Shown: piece by piece, positions 35,300-46,249 of the stretch
Position numbering within the stretch: the first letter of the stretch is position 1
Layout of the letters: each line of letters starts with the position of its first letter
From: Hybos culiciformis
Taxonomy: Eukaryota; Arthropoda; Insecta; Diptera; Hybotidae
Assembly (NCBI GenBank): GCA_964007475.1
Contig: OZ023274.1
Coordinates: 29,479,090 to 29,543,089 of the forward strand
DNA: 64,000 bases
Reading direction: 5' to 3'
Made by a program: the position numbers and the translations under genes
The notes under the pieces: model-generated
What the model saw: only the letters and a program-made list of their open reading frames with translations
Database searches by the model: none
Told to the model about the DNA's origin: nothing

Positions 35300-35884
35300 T
35301 TTTTGTAACATCTGAGGTTTGGAAGCGAATTTCCAAGCCGTTCAAATCCATTTGGCCTCTGCTAAGCCAAATATTCTGGCTTTAAGTGAGACCTAAGTAT
35401 TGGACAACGGTGACCCCAACCGTTTTTCAATCCCCGGTTATGATCTCCACTCGTTATTCGTCGCTGTTTACATAAGGAATGACGTTGCTAGTTACCCTAT
35501 TAAAGATTTAAAATCATCAAATCCCTTATTTAATTTTCTTTGGTTCAAAATAAGAACCAACAAACACGTCATTCATTTCTGCTTCCTTTATAGGAGCCCG
35601 CAACCGACTGGTAATGAACATGTTGTCGAGTTTGACTTGCTGTCAGTCCAGATAAATCAGATTCTGGCGAAAAACCCAGAATCCGAGGTTTTGGTTTTCG
35701 GTGATTTCAACGTACAGAACGTATAATGGCTTAGTCATTCCCCAACTAGCAAATTATTCTTGTAAATAAGTGTTATACCAACTATAAGTTGTATAAGATT
35801 CTTGTAAAACGATTCGTGATACTGAATCAGTGATCTTGTTATGCAACATTTATAAGAATTCTATAAAAAAAAAATATTTCATCA

Positions 35885-36600
35885 AAAACTATAATCAGCT
35901 CTTTAATGCCGGTTTCGGTCTTCCTATTAGAATTTATCATATCACAAAATTCTTCATCTCTTTTACTTTGTACATATGAGTAAAAAGGAAAAAAAATGCT
36001 CTTTAATGCCGGTTGTGATCCTGCTATTAGCTTTTATATTTATAACAAAAAGATTTTTTTTCTCTTTTACTTCTTATATATGAGTAAAAAAGAAAAAAAA
36101 AGCTCTTTAATGCCGCCCGTGATCCTGCTATTAGCTTTTGTATTTGTTATAAAAAAATTTTTTTCTCTTTTACTTCTTATATATGAGTAAAAAAGAAAAA
36201 AAAAGCTCTTTAATGCCGCCCGTGATCCTGCTATTAGCTTTTATATTTGTTATAAAAAATTTTTTTCTCTTTCACTTCTTATATATGAGTAAAAAGGATA
36301 AAAAATGCTCTTTAATGCCGGCTGTGATCCTGCTATTAGCTTTTATATTTATAATAAAAAGATTTTTTTCTCTTTTACTTCTTATATATGAGTAAAAAGG
36401 AAAAAAAATGCTCTTTAATGCCGGCCGTGATCTTGCTATTAGCTTTTATTTTTTAACAAAACAATTTTTTTTTCTCTTTTACTTCGTTCTATGAGAAAAG
36501 AGGAAAAAAAATGTTTTTTAATGCCGGCCGTGATCCTGCTATTAGATTTTATTTTTGTTTTTAGTTTGTACTGTGGGAAAAGAGGACAAAAATAGTTTAA
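35885..36600 (+). repeat. ~103-bp tandem repeat, ~7 units
   Basis: The landmark CTCTTTAATGCC occurs at 35,899, 35,999, 36,103, 36,206, 36,308 and 36,411, and a variant TTTTTTAATGCC at about 36,514, so the spacing is 100-104 bp. Each unit holds GTGATCCTGCTATTAGCTTT and a T-rich tract followed by ATATATGAGTAAAAA. A 70-codon open frame with a repeated hydrophobic stretch arises in two units because their length is 102-103 bp; frame is not kept across the array, so it is unlikely to be protein coding. Confidence 0.92.
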
Positions 36601-36639
36601 TGCGTATTTGCCGTACGCTTTTAAAAATGAAAACAAAAA

Positions 36640-38580
36640 TGATATTAATTTCGTGTTGCCAGATTATTGCACTAATCCCCTAACCATATAAATATAACAA
36701 GGACTTGAGAAAGTTTATTGTTTGTGAAAATTTTACTTTACTTCCTTTATGTTGACTTTTTGATTATAATTTTGCGGAAATTCTTTGCAGACTCATGATT
36801 GTATACTAAAATTTTAGTTCAAGATAATGTTTTAAAACTGCAGTACCTACATTTATTTAAAAAAGTTGATATTTATTTAAAATTTTAAAATAGGCGGGTG
36901 ACCCAATATCGGGCGTCCCAGAATTTTTTTTGTTGGTAACCTTGCGGAGGGTTGAAAGGTTCAAATGGTCCGAAATAAGACAAGAGTATGTTGATCGGAA
37001 AATCAACCTAAAGGATTTTTTAGTTAGACGTATGCTTGGGTGAAATGTGTGATAATTTTTGCCCGGATAATTATTATTTTCTAGATTTTTACGTTGTTAA
37101 CAAAATACTATTTATTTCGGGAAAATAAATTAAACTACTGACTGAGAGTTTAACATCATTCTTTATTGTAAGGTTGACTTTTTAATATCTTCCGTTTTGT
37201 CTAAAAATCCGCAGTTTTATCCTTGTTAATTACAAAATACCAATTCCTTTAAATTATCTATAGACATGGCAATACAGACAGGTTGTTAACCATTTTAGTT
37301 TTTTTTCTTTGTGTTATCAAAAAGTTATAGTGAATGATACCAGTGAATAGTTTAACTTCACTAGATCTCTTTCATGTAAAATATCACAAACTATTAATTA
37401 AAAAGAAAATCCTATCAAATAAGGAAAATTCGTTTTTAATTATTTTTCCTTCAAAAATGAAAAAACGACTATTTCTTTTTTTTATTTGTTATTTTATAGT
37501 TTCACAAAATTAAATTAATTTTTATCCCTATGAAACATTTTTATAGTGTTACATTTTTTTATTGCTAACAATTGAAAAAATGAAAAATAATACTTATCTC
37601 TAAAAATAAAAATCAATAAACAAAACTTAAGTATGCTGCCACTTCCAAAAAGGAAATAATTAAAAATTTTGGGATTTATCTATAAACCTTCCTAAAAATG
37701 TCAAAGGTTATCCGAATATGGGAACAAAATACTTTATGGAAATTAAAGTTATTTAAACGCACAATGTGTTTGGAAGAACTAAATAATTTATTATTTGGAA
37801 AATTGTTAATTCTTTTTGAAAAAAATCAATAAATTAAAAAAGTACATAAAAAGAATTGAACATTAATTAAATTTTATTTATTTCTGCCATGGAAAACTAT
37901 GTTTCGCATATTTTGCTTATGTGACTTTAAAATTTATCAAAATTATATCATCAAATTTAATGCTTGTTTTAATTTAAAATTATTGAAATATCGTAAATTT
38001 TACTAGGATCCCATATTTTTCAATCCTACAATATTAACAATTACATTATTTTTACAATTGCATGAAAAAAACATTTTCTAATTAATTTTTGCTTCAATAA
38101 TTATATTTTATTTAATATCTATCTATAACAATAATTTTTGTAAATACATAATTTAATACACATATTTGAAAATCAAAATGAGTATAAGTAAATACAATTA
38201 CATTTATTTCATTATTACTTATACTTACCTAAATATTTATTAATTATATAAATAAATATAAATTAATTTTTTCTGTATTTGGTTTTCCTTTTCTTTCCAC
38301 TCTTTTATATATATTTATGTTGTTTTTTTATAGCTTTCCTTTTCCTTTAATTGATTTTCTCTTTTTTTATCACACATGTGTTCATGAAAAAAAGTGTTAT
38401 ACACGCTAATAATCGAGATAATTACATGATACAATAATGTTATTAGCCACTTACTATTCCCTTTGTAGATACTTATATATAAAAATCAGTCTAGTAATTT
38501 TCGCCACTTTTCGGGATAAAAGAGGATACAAGCTACTTAATAGATAATTATTAGAATACATTATCTTTCTATTAACAGAA
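36640..38580. other. AT-rich interior of the 2.9-kb element
   Basis: No coding or repeat signal recognised apart from a short G+C-richer patch at 36,892-36,970. Confidence 0.4.
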
Positions 38581-40684
38581 TTGAATTCTCTTATAGAGCT
38601 AATTTGCTAGTTGGGTCCAATCCCACCAGTCCCGAAGGCAGATATGTAGAGTTTTTTTCAAGTCTTAATAATCTGATTCAAATTATTTCTGAACCCACCC
38701 ACATTCCAGATGTAAACCATCAGGGTCATCATCTCTTGGATCTGTTTCTGACATCGAATCCAGATAATTATCAAGCTTCAATTAGTTCCCCCCTTGGCAA
38801 CTCCGATCATTGTCTCATTAGCACGTCCTTCTCTCTTGATGGTAAAGGCGGATTATCCGTGACTCCTGGAAGACTGGTATGGACCTATTCTCAAGCTGAT
38901 TGGGATGGGCTCGCCAGTTTTCTTGGACGGATGGATCTGTATCGTTGCTTCTTGGAGAGGGATGTTGACCTTTGCACGGCTGTCATTACCGAAAGTATTC
39001 TGCTAGGGATGAAACTTTTCATACCCCATAAAAAGGTTCAAAATAAAACGAATACTAAAAATCCGTGGTTCAATGACACCTGTGCAAAGGCCATAGCCGA
39101 TAGAGATAATGCTTTTCGTGAGTATAAACAAAACAATTCTTTAAATTTACTGAATCGCTGGCGAGACGTCAGAAATAGGTGCAGTAAGATTTGTAAGAAG
39201 GTTTTGTATACCCAGAGGAAGCGTCAAGAAATATTAAACCTTCCTAAAAATAGCACAAGCTTTTGGACTTCGCTAAAAGTGTACAACAAAACTTTTGTTC
39301 GCCTACTTCTTTTCCTTCCCTTGTAAATGGTGAGCGGATCATATCAGATTCGCTTGGGAAGGCTAATCTGTTTGCAAAACTCTTTAGTCAAAACTCAACA
39401 CTTGTAGCTTCAGCTCACGATCCACCAGTCTTGCCTTCAGTAAACTCTTCTTTTGGAAGAGTTTACTTTAGGCAACGTGCTGTTTTAAAAGCTCTCAAAA
39501 ATCTGAATGTGAAAAAGTCAACTGGCCCTGATGGTATTCCGGCTGTGGTCCTAGAACATACTGCTACTGTTCTGCCTAAAACTCTGCGCAACCTTTTCTA
39601 TCTTTCATATTCACTTGGCATTTACCCCATCAAGGCGATAAATGCGATCCCTCAAACTACAGGCCTATTGCGCTTACTTCAATTCTCTCCAAAGTAATGG
39701 AATCTCTCATTAATAATAAAGTTAAAAAATACCTTGAAAACAATAAATTGCTGAGTGACCAGCAATATGGTTTTCGCGCGAATAGATCGACAGGTGATCT
39801 GATGACATATTTATCTGACAAGCTCAACACCAGTCTTCACAACTCAGGTGAGGCTTGTGTTGTTGCCTTGGATATAGCTAAGGCTTTTGTTCGAGTCTGG
39901 CACCCGGCTCTGATTTCTAAAGTTAAATCAATGGGTCTAGGATCAGACATTGACTTTTTGTCTGTTGTATATGGGTACCAGTCACATATTTTCAATATCA
40001 ACTCCGGTGTACCCCAAGGGTGTGTTCTCTCCCCAACCCTCTTTTTAATTTTCATCAATGATCTTTTAAAATCAACACTAAACCCCATCCACAGCTTCGC
40101 CGATGACAGTAACCTGGTAGATGCTACGATTTTATTAATAGGAAATCAGCATCTTCAAATGCTGTTGCTACGAAACGCAATTTTCTACAAAGTAGCATAA
40201 ATCACGACCTTTCCAAAATTTCACAATGGGGTCTTCTCAACAGAGTTGAGTTCAACGCATCCAAAACCCAATGCTGCCTAATTTCTAGAAAACTGTCAAC
40301 TTTTGATCCCCAATTTTCTTTTCAAGGAGAAAGTATTGGAAAATCTGGAAGCCTAGACATTTTAGGCTCGAAAATAACTTCCGATCTAAGTTGGAAGGAT
40401 CATATTTTCGAAACGGCAAAAAACGCAGCGAAATGTCTTGGTTTTCTAAAAAGATGTAAACAGTACTTTTCCCCCTCTGATCTTTTAAATATTTACAAAT
40501 CCTACATACGGCCGAAATTAGAATATAATTCGCATATATGGGCTGGTGCTCCGAAAACCCATCTTGAGTACCTGACCTAAATCCCGTCTAAACTTCCTTT
40601 CCATTATCAAATCTATACTTATTTAAGTATAAAAGGTATCCCACCTAGTGATTTCGTAACTTTAATAAAAAAAAAAAAAAAAAA

Positions 40685-41150
40685 AGTTTTTAAAATGTTG
40701 CCAACAATTTTCGTAACGTGTCTGTTCCATTTTATGGCTAAAAAATCGATATTAAAAATGTAATATTAAATTGTGTCTAAGTTAAAAAATAGTCCGCAAA
40801 ATATTATATTCTAAATGTACTTACGTTTGATTGATTAACAGCTTAACAAAATATAAATATAATCTCACCTCACTTTTAAAAGAAATAAATGATAATTGCA
40901 CTTTAATTTTCAAACTTACAATATGTATGAATATGTATAAAATGAATGAGTAACCAAAAATGACTGAACAACCTATCAAAAATGCATAAAGTTTTTACAA
41001 TAAAACAAGCCTACTTCCTAGAATTTTTTTTTTAAATAAATATTTTACGTTTAACGATATAATAACTACTACACCATATCAATGTAGAAAAAAATATTTC
41101 ATAAAAAACTTTAGTTCCATAATTTTGAATTATGTCTTAGATTTAAAAAT
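40685..41150. other. AT-rich non-coding stretch
   Basis: Follows the LINE poly-A tail. Nothing recognised. Confidence 0.45.
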
Positions 41151-41159
41151 ATTCTTATA

Positions 41160-41265
41160 ATTTTTTATTTCTCGAGAAAATAAATTGAAATTCTCGAGAA
41201 TCGAGAAATTGTAAACAGTTGAGAATTCTCGAGAAATCGAGAATTGAGAATTCTCGATCACAACC
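41160..41265. repeat. Self-complementary CTCGAGAA repeat cluster
   Basis: Repeats of GAGAATTCTCGAGAA and CGAGAAATCGAGAATT, which are largely palindromic, occur four or five times in about 100 bp. It adjoins the tRNA-like unit and the palindromic 14-mer array. Confidence 0.7.
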
Positions 41266-41429
41266 TCTACTTGCAACAATAATTCTTTTGTTTTCATTGT
41301 CCCATGAACGAAATCCATTCGGGGCATAATCAACAAAATAAAGCTTGATTGATTTTGAATCTAACTTCTAGTTCTAACTGCCGGGATATGAGTATGCGCG
41401 ATTTTTCTTCTTATTTAATTTTTCTTATG

Positions 41430-41498
41430 CCATCTTGGGGGGTTCGAACCTCGCTATTTAGAATTGCAATCCAACACCTTGACCACTCAGCTACAGTA
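41430..41498 (-). repeat. tRNA-like sequence (degenerate, Cys-like anticodon)
   Basis: On the minus strand: box A TAGCTGAGTGGTCAAGG, an anticodon arm TTGGA-TTGCAAT-TCTAA (anticodon GCA, Cys) and box B GGTTCGAACC. The acceptor stem does not pair convincingly and the unit runs into GGCATAAGAAAAATTAAATA, the same kind of downstream sequence as after the tRNA-like heads at 1.8 and 50.8 kb. It is therefore more likely a tRNA-derived repeat than a functional tRNA gene. Confidence 0.6.
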
Positions 41499-41689
41499 TT
41501 CAAATTTTAGATGAGTAAAATAGAAAATATAAATTCTGTATACCTGTTAACAAGTAAAAACCTTACATCGTTATTATATAAACAAAAATACAAAATTAGT
41601 TTTAAAACCTTACATCGTTAAATAAATTCTCTGTATAAATTCTGTATACCAAAATAAATTTAAACCATGCGATGTAAAATTACTGTCCA

Positions 41690-42160
41690 TGATAAATTTA
41701 AATCACACAGTGTAAATTTACTCTGTGTGGTTTCAATTTACATTCAAATATTTAAAAATTTTAACCGTTAGTGTAAATTTACACCGCAGAAGGTATATTT
41801 ACACTGCAACGTTTAAAAATACAAGCTCCTTGTAGACTCTACGATGTAAATTTACACTCTGTGGTTTATTAATTTAAGACATAGAGGGGAAAATTAAGTC
41901 GTAGAGTGTAAATTTACACTACAGAAGGTAAATTTACATTGTGTGGTACACAATAAATAGATTTATATTGTGTGTACACCACAAATTTACACTACGTGGC
42001 TTGATATTGTGACACATAGAAAGTAAATTTACACCATAAACTGTAATCTTACAATATATGGTTGAAACATTTAAGCATGAGAGTGTAAATATACACCAGT
42101 TTGTTTATTTTTACACTCTATGGCTTAAATGTTTAAGCAAAAATGTGTAAATATACCTTT
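41690..42160. repeat. Palindromic GTGTAAATTTACAC array
   Basis: The palindrome GTGTAAATTTACAC and close variants recur about nine times at irregular 20-60-bp spacing (near 41,708, 41,770, 41,846, 41,908, 41,929, 41,984, 42,022, 42,084, 42,146), often next to CTCTGTGGT or CACAGAAGG. Each unit is self-complementary, so orientation is ambiguous. It sits between the tRNA-like unit and the break in the Copia integrase. Confidence 0.85.
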
Positions 42161-42324
42161 ATTTTTAATGTAATAATAACACAATTTGCTTAAATTTACT
42201 TTTTTTTGTGTACATTATTTTTTTTACGCCTTTATCGGTTGAATTTTAAATAATGGACGAAATTTTACATCAAAAATTACCATTATTATCGTTGTAAAAT
42301 TACGACCAAATAGTTCTATTTTCT

Positions 42325-42790
42325 AGAGTGTAGTATACTGCAACTCAATTCCTTTTACGCACCACCAATTCTTAAATTCTTTTGAACAGTATTCTCCTCC
42401 ATTATCAACTCTTAAACATGATATTCTTGTATTAAATTTTGATGTTACTTGTGCTTCATATTCCCTAAAATAATCAAAAACTTCGCTTCTTGCATTTAAA
42501 GTATAAATCATACCAAAGTGAGTATAATCATTAATGAAAGTTACAATATATTTCTTACCGTTTCAAGAAGTTGGTGTTATTGGCCCACATACGTCTGAGT
42601 GTATTTTCTGTAATGGTCTAGTAGATGTACATTCTATAGATTTTTTAAATTTGTTTCTGGTCTGTTTCCCATTATGACAACGCTCACATAAATCTAATTC
42701 AAACTTTTCGACATTTTCTAATCCGTTCACCATATTAAAATTTTTCAATTTATTTAGATCATTTTTATTCAAATGCCCAAGTCTTTTATG
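42325..42790 (-). pseudogene. Copia integrase, truncated
   Basis: The zinc-binding HHCC region is seen as LGHLNKNDLNKLKN then CERCHNGKQTRNKFKKSIEC. The catalytic core begins with the first Asp in IHSDVCGPI, continues FINDYTHFGMIYTLNA and has the second Asp in RVDNGGEYCSKEF. The sequence ends at GIELQYT, just before the expected proline and well before the final Glu. A frameshift lies near 42,560. Inactive. Confidence 0.9.
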
Positions 42791-42944
42791 CCAAATTATA
42801 GATATATTTTTTTTGTACTCAGTCCACTAAAATAATTCTTTTCAATAATAAATTTTAATTCATATAATTTTTCATGACGTTCAAAAATACCAACAAAAAT
42901 ATTGTTCTAACAATTTTGACTAACTAAAATTTTCAATACCCGAA

Positions 42945-43794
42945 TCCATGCACCAGTCAAGCCTACATTGGCAGTTTCACTTTTATTCGCGTGTGCAACA
43001 AACGAAATTTTACTATCTTCTTCTGAGGCAATATTGTGAGCTTTTTCTTGATTTTTCTCATCAAGTTTTTTTTTAAATTTACATTCTGATTTCTTGTGGC
43101 CAATCTTGTTACAATTGTAACATTTGAATTTGAATTTAAATGATTTGCTTTGAAGTGCAATATTTTCTTGAGTTCTTACTGTTTCAGTGTTCTGGTGCTT
43201 AACATTTTCATCGAAAATTCTATTTTTAACAAATTCTAAAGATAATTTTTAGGATTGTTCAGTTTCTACTGCTGTGACAAGACAAGGGTTTCATAAGATT
43301 TGGGCAGTGTTAACAGACAAGATTTGGGCAGTGTTAAATGACAAATTACATCATTTTCTTCTAAAGTAGCTTCAGCAGATTTTAATTCACGCACAATTGT
43401 ATCGAAATTTAAAAAATGATCTTCAATCGAATCACTTTCTCCACATTTCAGTGTTAACAATTTGCGGCGTAAATACAACTGACTGAACAAGCTTGTTCTC
43501 TTAAAAACTGCTTTCAAACTGTCTAATATTTCTTTAGCAGTTTTTTTATCTTTTACATATTCTATCTGGGTGTCCGCAAGTCTATGTATCATCAATGCTT
43601 TGCATTTTTTATTGTCACTCTTATTTTAGAAATTTCCATTTCATGTACCTTACCTTCCAGCAACTCTTCCAAACTTTTTGTAAGATGTGATAATATCTTA
43701 CAACTGTATCAATAAGGGTTTCAATTCTAAATCTGCAGTTGTCAAAATTCTTACCATCGAACAATTGCATTTCAATAAATTTGTCGTCTTCCAT
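42945..43794 (-). pseudogene. Copia gag and protease, frameshifted
   Basis: The start MEDDKFIEMQLFDGKNFDN (ATG 43,794) is typical of Copia gag. After frameshifts the UBN2-like body continues at 43,595-43,266 (DSLKAVFKRTSLFSQLYLRR, KLLTLKCGESDSIEDHFLNF). A zinc knuckle CYNCNKIGHKKSEC lies at about 43,130-43,090. The aspartic protease is reduced to WCMDSG near 42,940 with the rest out of frame. Gag forms the particle and the knuckle binds element RNA. Confidence 0.88.
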
Positions 43795-43866
43795 TTTAAA
43801 AATGATTTTGCCAATTTAATTCTCGAACCAACAATAAATCTTCACTTCAACTACAAATAAACATCC

Positions 43867-43887
43867 ACTGGCACTGGGCCCATAATC
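43867..43887 (-). promoter_or_regulatory. Primer-binding site, initiator tRNA-Met fragment type
   Basis: Directly after the LTR the minus strand reads GATTATGGGCCCAGTGCC. It matches the TTATGGGCCCAG core used by Drosophila copia, which primes from an internal fragment of tRNA-iMet. This position and match support the LTR boundary. Confidence 0.8.
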
Positions 43888-44063
43888 TGTTGAAAGACCT
43901 GCTAATCTTCTAGTGGAATAAAACACGTGGTGTTTATTGTAATTAAGAAAAATAATAATTTATTGATTTTAAATTAACTTCCTTCTTGGACAAAAACTAA
44001 AAGCTACAAAAATAATCAGTTGATCACTTGACATGACATATGAAGTGTTGCCAAATGTTAACA
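43888..44063 (-). repeat. Copia 5' LTR
   Basis: Begins TGTTAACATTTGGCAACACT and ends TAGCAGGTCTTTCAACA on the minus strand, with the canonical TG...CA boundaries. It is short, about 176 bp, as is normal for Copia elements. The other LTR is not in the window. Confidence 0.8.
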
Positions 44064-44271
44064 GTTTCTTATAAATATGCTTAATAAACTGCTTTTTGCG
44101 CCATTTGAGCAAAGAGTAAAATTATTTTGGAGTTTTGTTAAAATAAATTTCGTAGAGTTTCTAAAACAAATTCATTCCTCTTAATATAGCCAACGACTTA
44201 CTTTAAAAGGTGGATATTTAATACATAATTACGTTATTGATAAGCACCTATTAAAAACGTGTTGATTTCAA

Positions 44272-44548
44272 TGAACTTATATGTAAGGAAGAGTAAGTTA
44301 TGTATTTTACTATGAAAGCGAATTAAGCTTTTTTATTTTTTTTCAAAATACCGTATTTGCCTATTTCAATTGTCAAAAAGGGAACAAAAAAAAGAAAAAT
44401 TCATAAAAAGAAAAACAAAAATTTATGAATTTTTTTTTTTTTTTTGTTCCTTTTTTGACAATTGCAATAGGCAAATACGGTACTTTGAAAAAATGAAAAA
44501 GTTTCACTTTGAACAATAATTTACTCTTCCTTTTATATAAGTTCATTG
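44272..44548. mobile_element. Foldback MITE with 11-bp target duplication
   Basis: The arms begin TGAACTTATATGTAAGGAAG and, from the right, TGAACTTATATAAAAGGAAG, then share AGTAA and, nearer the centre, CCGTATTTGCCTATT and CAATTGTCAAAAA. GTTGATTTCAA flanks it exactly at 44,261-44,271 and 44,549-44,559. The arms are over 100 bp with a short A/T-rich loop. Lengths of 9-11 bp point towards Mutator-like or similar superfamilies; no transposase is present. Confidence 0.9.
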
Positions 44549-44559
44549 GTTGATTTCAA

Positions 44560-45514
44560 CATAAATATAAAAAAAAATATTTTTGATCCAAAGCTTACTA
44601 CAAACAACTTGGAATTGGATAAGAATTGATTCAGACCTAGAAATGTTTTTAAATTACAAATAACAATCCGAATATCAAACAATTTTTTTATTGATTTATG
44701 AAGAATAATAATAAATAAAGCAAATACGTATTTTATTAATTTTTTTCTTTGAAAATTTGGTGTAATGTAAATCTTAAAAATATAAATAGTTATAACCAAG
44801 TAATAAACAAATTAATTATCTATTTTTGGAGCTTTATATTTTCATTATTTTATAAACATAATAAAATTATTCTATAAGCATAATAATTCTGCTAAATCTT
44901 TATCTACATTATTTACTAAAAGACTGTATTAAGAACTAAAGTCAATTAACAATTAGAAATTAAGGGCACCACGAAAGAAGATCACAGAGAAAATTAATGC
45001 TGTAAACACAATAGGGGCGACTACAGCAGCGGATCCAGCAAGAATTTGCCGGTGGGCGATTTGAAAAAATGTTTGTTAAAATTTAAAAAAAAATTATTAA
45101 TTTTTAAAAAAAAATTTTAATAGTTATATGTTATAATATAATCATAATATTAATAGGCATTTGAGCATAGGTATATAATTTTTTTTTTGAATTTAAAATT
45201 TGAGGAATTAATATAACTATTATTATGTCAAAAGTTTCATAAAATATATTTAAAAAAAAATATCTCTCCAAAATAAATTTAATGATATAGAAATAGAGTT
45301 AATAATAATTTTTTTGGAGTTAAAAATAAACATTTTGTTAGTGAGATAGAGTAACGGTATAGAGAGAGGTAAGTAAAAAACTCTGTGAAATTCGGAAAAT
45401 ATTAAAAAATTTATTTAACTTCCGTGAATATTTCATAAGTTACATGAGTTACTCACATAATTTACGTATACCTGTAGTTAAAAACTACTTCAAAATTAAA
45501 TCAATTTTTCGTTT
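44560..45514. other. AT-rich non-coding stretch
   Basis: No gene recognised. Confidence 0.4.
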
Positions 45515-45930
45515 GCTTTTGTTCGCAAATCTCCCAATTATTTGACGTGGCTCCAAGTTCATTTGGTAATGCCATTTTAAAAGAGCAAGGCCGACTAACC
45601 TTTCTTGACTCATATTATTTCTTAGCCAAGTTTTCAAATCGTTTTAATCCGGAGAAACTTCTTTCACAAGAAGCAACACTAACTGGAACAGTGTATACGA
45701 TTTTTAGCAGACTGTAAATATTGGGATAAATATCTTTGCATAAGCTACTCTCACTAAAAAAAAGATATCCTCCGGCAAATTTACGTTACTTTTTTCCCAT
45801 TTATTTTGCCATAGTCGAAGTTCCAATGATATTGTTGATTGGGAAACTTCCAAGCTGCGACATTGACGCGTCTCTAAAATTTCATTAAAATTTTATGATA
45901 TTTTTTGGAAAAAGCCAGCACAGTTTCATA
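45515..45930 (-). pseudogene. hAT transposase C-terminal dimerisation remnant
   Basis: On the minus strand one can read LEVSQSTISLELRLWQNKWE, then IYSLLKIVYTVPVSVASCER and SFSGLKRFENLAKK, a stop and a frame change, and MSQERLVGLALLKWHY. V-P-V-S-V-A-S-C-E-R-S-F-S and the M-S-Q-E-R-L-x-x-L-A-L-L block are hallmarks of the hAT dimerisation domain of the ZMYM1/THAP0-like group, distinct from the transposase at 20.4-23.2 kb. The catalytic core and termini are not seen nearby. Confidence 0.85.
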
Positions 45931-46139
45931 ATTTCAGAATTTCAAAGAGTTCTAGACAGATTAACTGGCTAATTGAATACAAAAGAGGCAGAACAATTAG
46001 AATCGACATTAATCTATTGTACTTGTTTCTTTATTTTTTCAATTTAAACTAGGTTAGGTGGGGACCGACTAACTCACCACTTCCTTATCGCAGAGAGTGA
46101 ATTGAATTTTAATAAAAATGTAGAATTTCACAAAAAGAA

Positions 46140-46240
46140 TTTTTTCATAGTGAATTTTATCTGTAGCGAATTTTGTTCATAGTGAATTTGTCCATGGTAA
46201 ATTTTTTCCATAGTGAATTTTGTCCATAGTGAATTTAAAA
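46140..46240 (+). repeat. 16-bp minisatellite variant, unit GTCCATAGTGAATTTT
   Basis: About six units with CATAGTGAATTT or variants (GTAGCGAATTTT, CATGGTAAATTT). Length and the GTCCATA / GTGAATT words match the minisatellite at 25.7 kb, with the CG of CGGTGAATT lost. Confidence 0.8.
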
Positions 46241-46249
46241 AAAAAGAAT

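Larger units (their letters stand above)
35743..38616. mobile_element. 2.9-kb TIR element inserted in the LINE endonuclease
   Basis: The ends CCCAACTAGCAAATTA and its reverse complement (TAATTTGCTAGTTGGG, ending near 38,616) are perfect for 16 bases. The interrupted LINE protein continues from LSHS to NPTSPEGR across the element, which fixes both boundaries within a few bases. Any target duplication is only 2-3 bp (TC or TCC). No transposase is visible; the element carries a ~103-bp tandem repeat (35,880-36,600) and otherwise AT-rich DNA. CMC/CACTA-type or Harbinger-type ends are possible; I cannot decide. Confidence 0.8.
35300..40684 (+). pseudogene. Non-LTR retrotransposon pol, split by a TIR element
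   Basis: The endonuclease N-terminus begins near 35,307 (GLEANFQAVQIHLASAKPNI, LALSET) and continues at 35,400-35,726 with SIPGYDLHSLF, VAVYIRNDVA, HFCFLYRSPQ and GDFNVQN. It is interrupted at 35,743 and resumes at 38,617 in register with NPTSPEGRYVEFF, LLDLFLTSNP and GNSDHCLIST. A linker with NPWFNDTCAKAIADRD follows. The RT has KKSTGPDGIPAVVLEH (about 39,510), YGFRANRSTGDLMTYLSD, VVALDIAKAFVRVWH (Asp replaced by Val after A-F), NSGVPQGCVLSPTLFLIFIN and FADD (about 40,098). Thumb: DILGSKITSDLSWKDHIFE. A poly-A tail ends at 40,684. Frameshifts near 39,290, 39,640 and 40,115 and a deletion in the fingers make it dead. Probably Jockey/CR1-like. Confidence 0.9.
42325..44063 (-). mobile_element. 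Ty1/Copia LTR retrotransposon, 5' half
   Basis: In minus-strand order: a complete 176-bp LTR (44,063-43,888), a primer-binding site, gag (from 43,794), a protease relic, and integrase up to 42,325, where similarity stops abruptly. RT, RNase H and the 3' LTR are absent. Truncation coincides with the edge of the palindromic array, so a later insertion or rearrangement removed the rest. Many frameshifts show that it is old. Confidence 0.92.

Noticed and set aside
35996..36395. Small hydrophobic membrane proteins in tandem
   Set aside because: The 100-104-bp unit length does not keep the frame, and the hydrophobicity comes from T-rich tracts.
41430..41498. Functional tRNA-Cys gene
   Set aside because: Boxes and anticodon arm are there, but the acceptor stem does not pair and the downstream sequence is shared with the other tRNA-like repeats.
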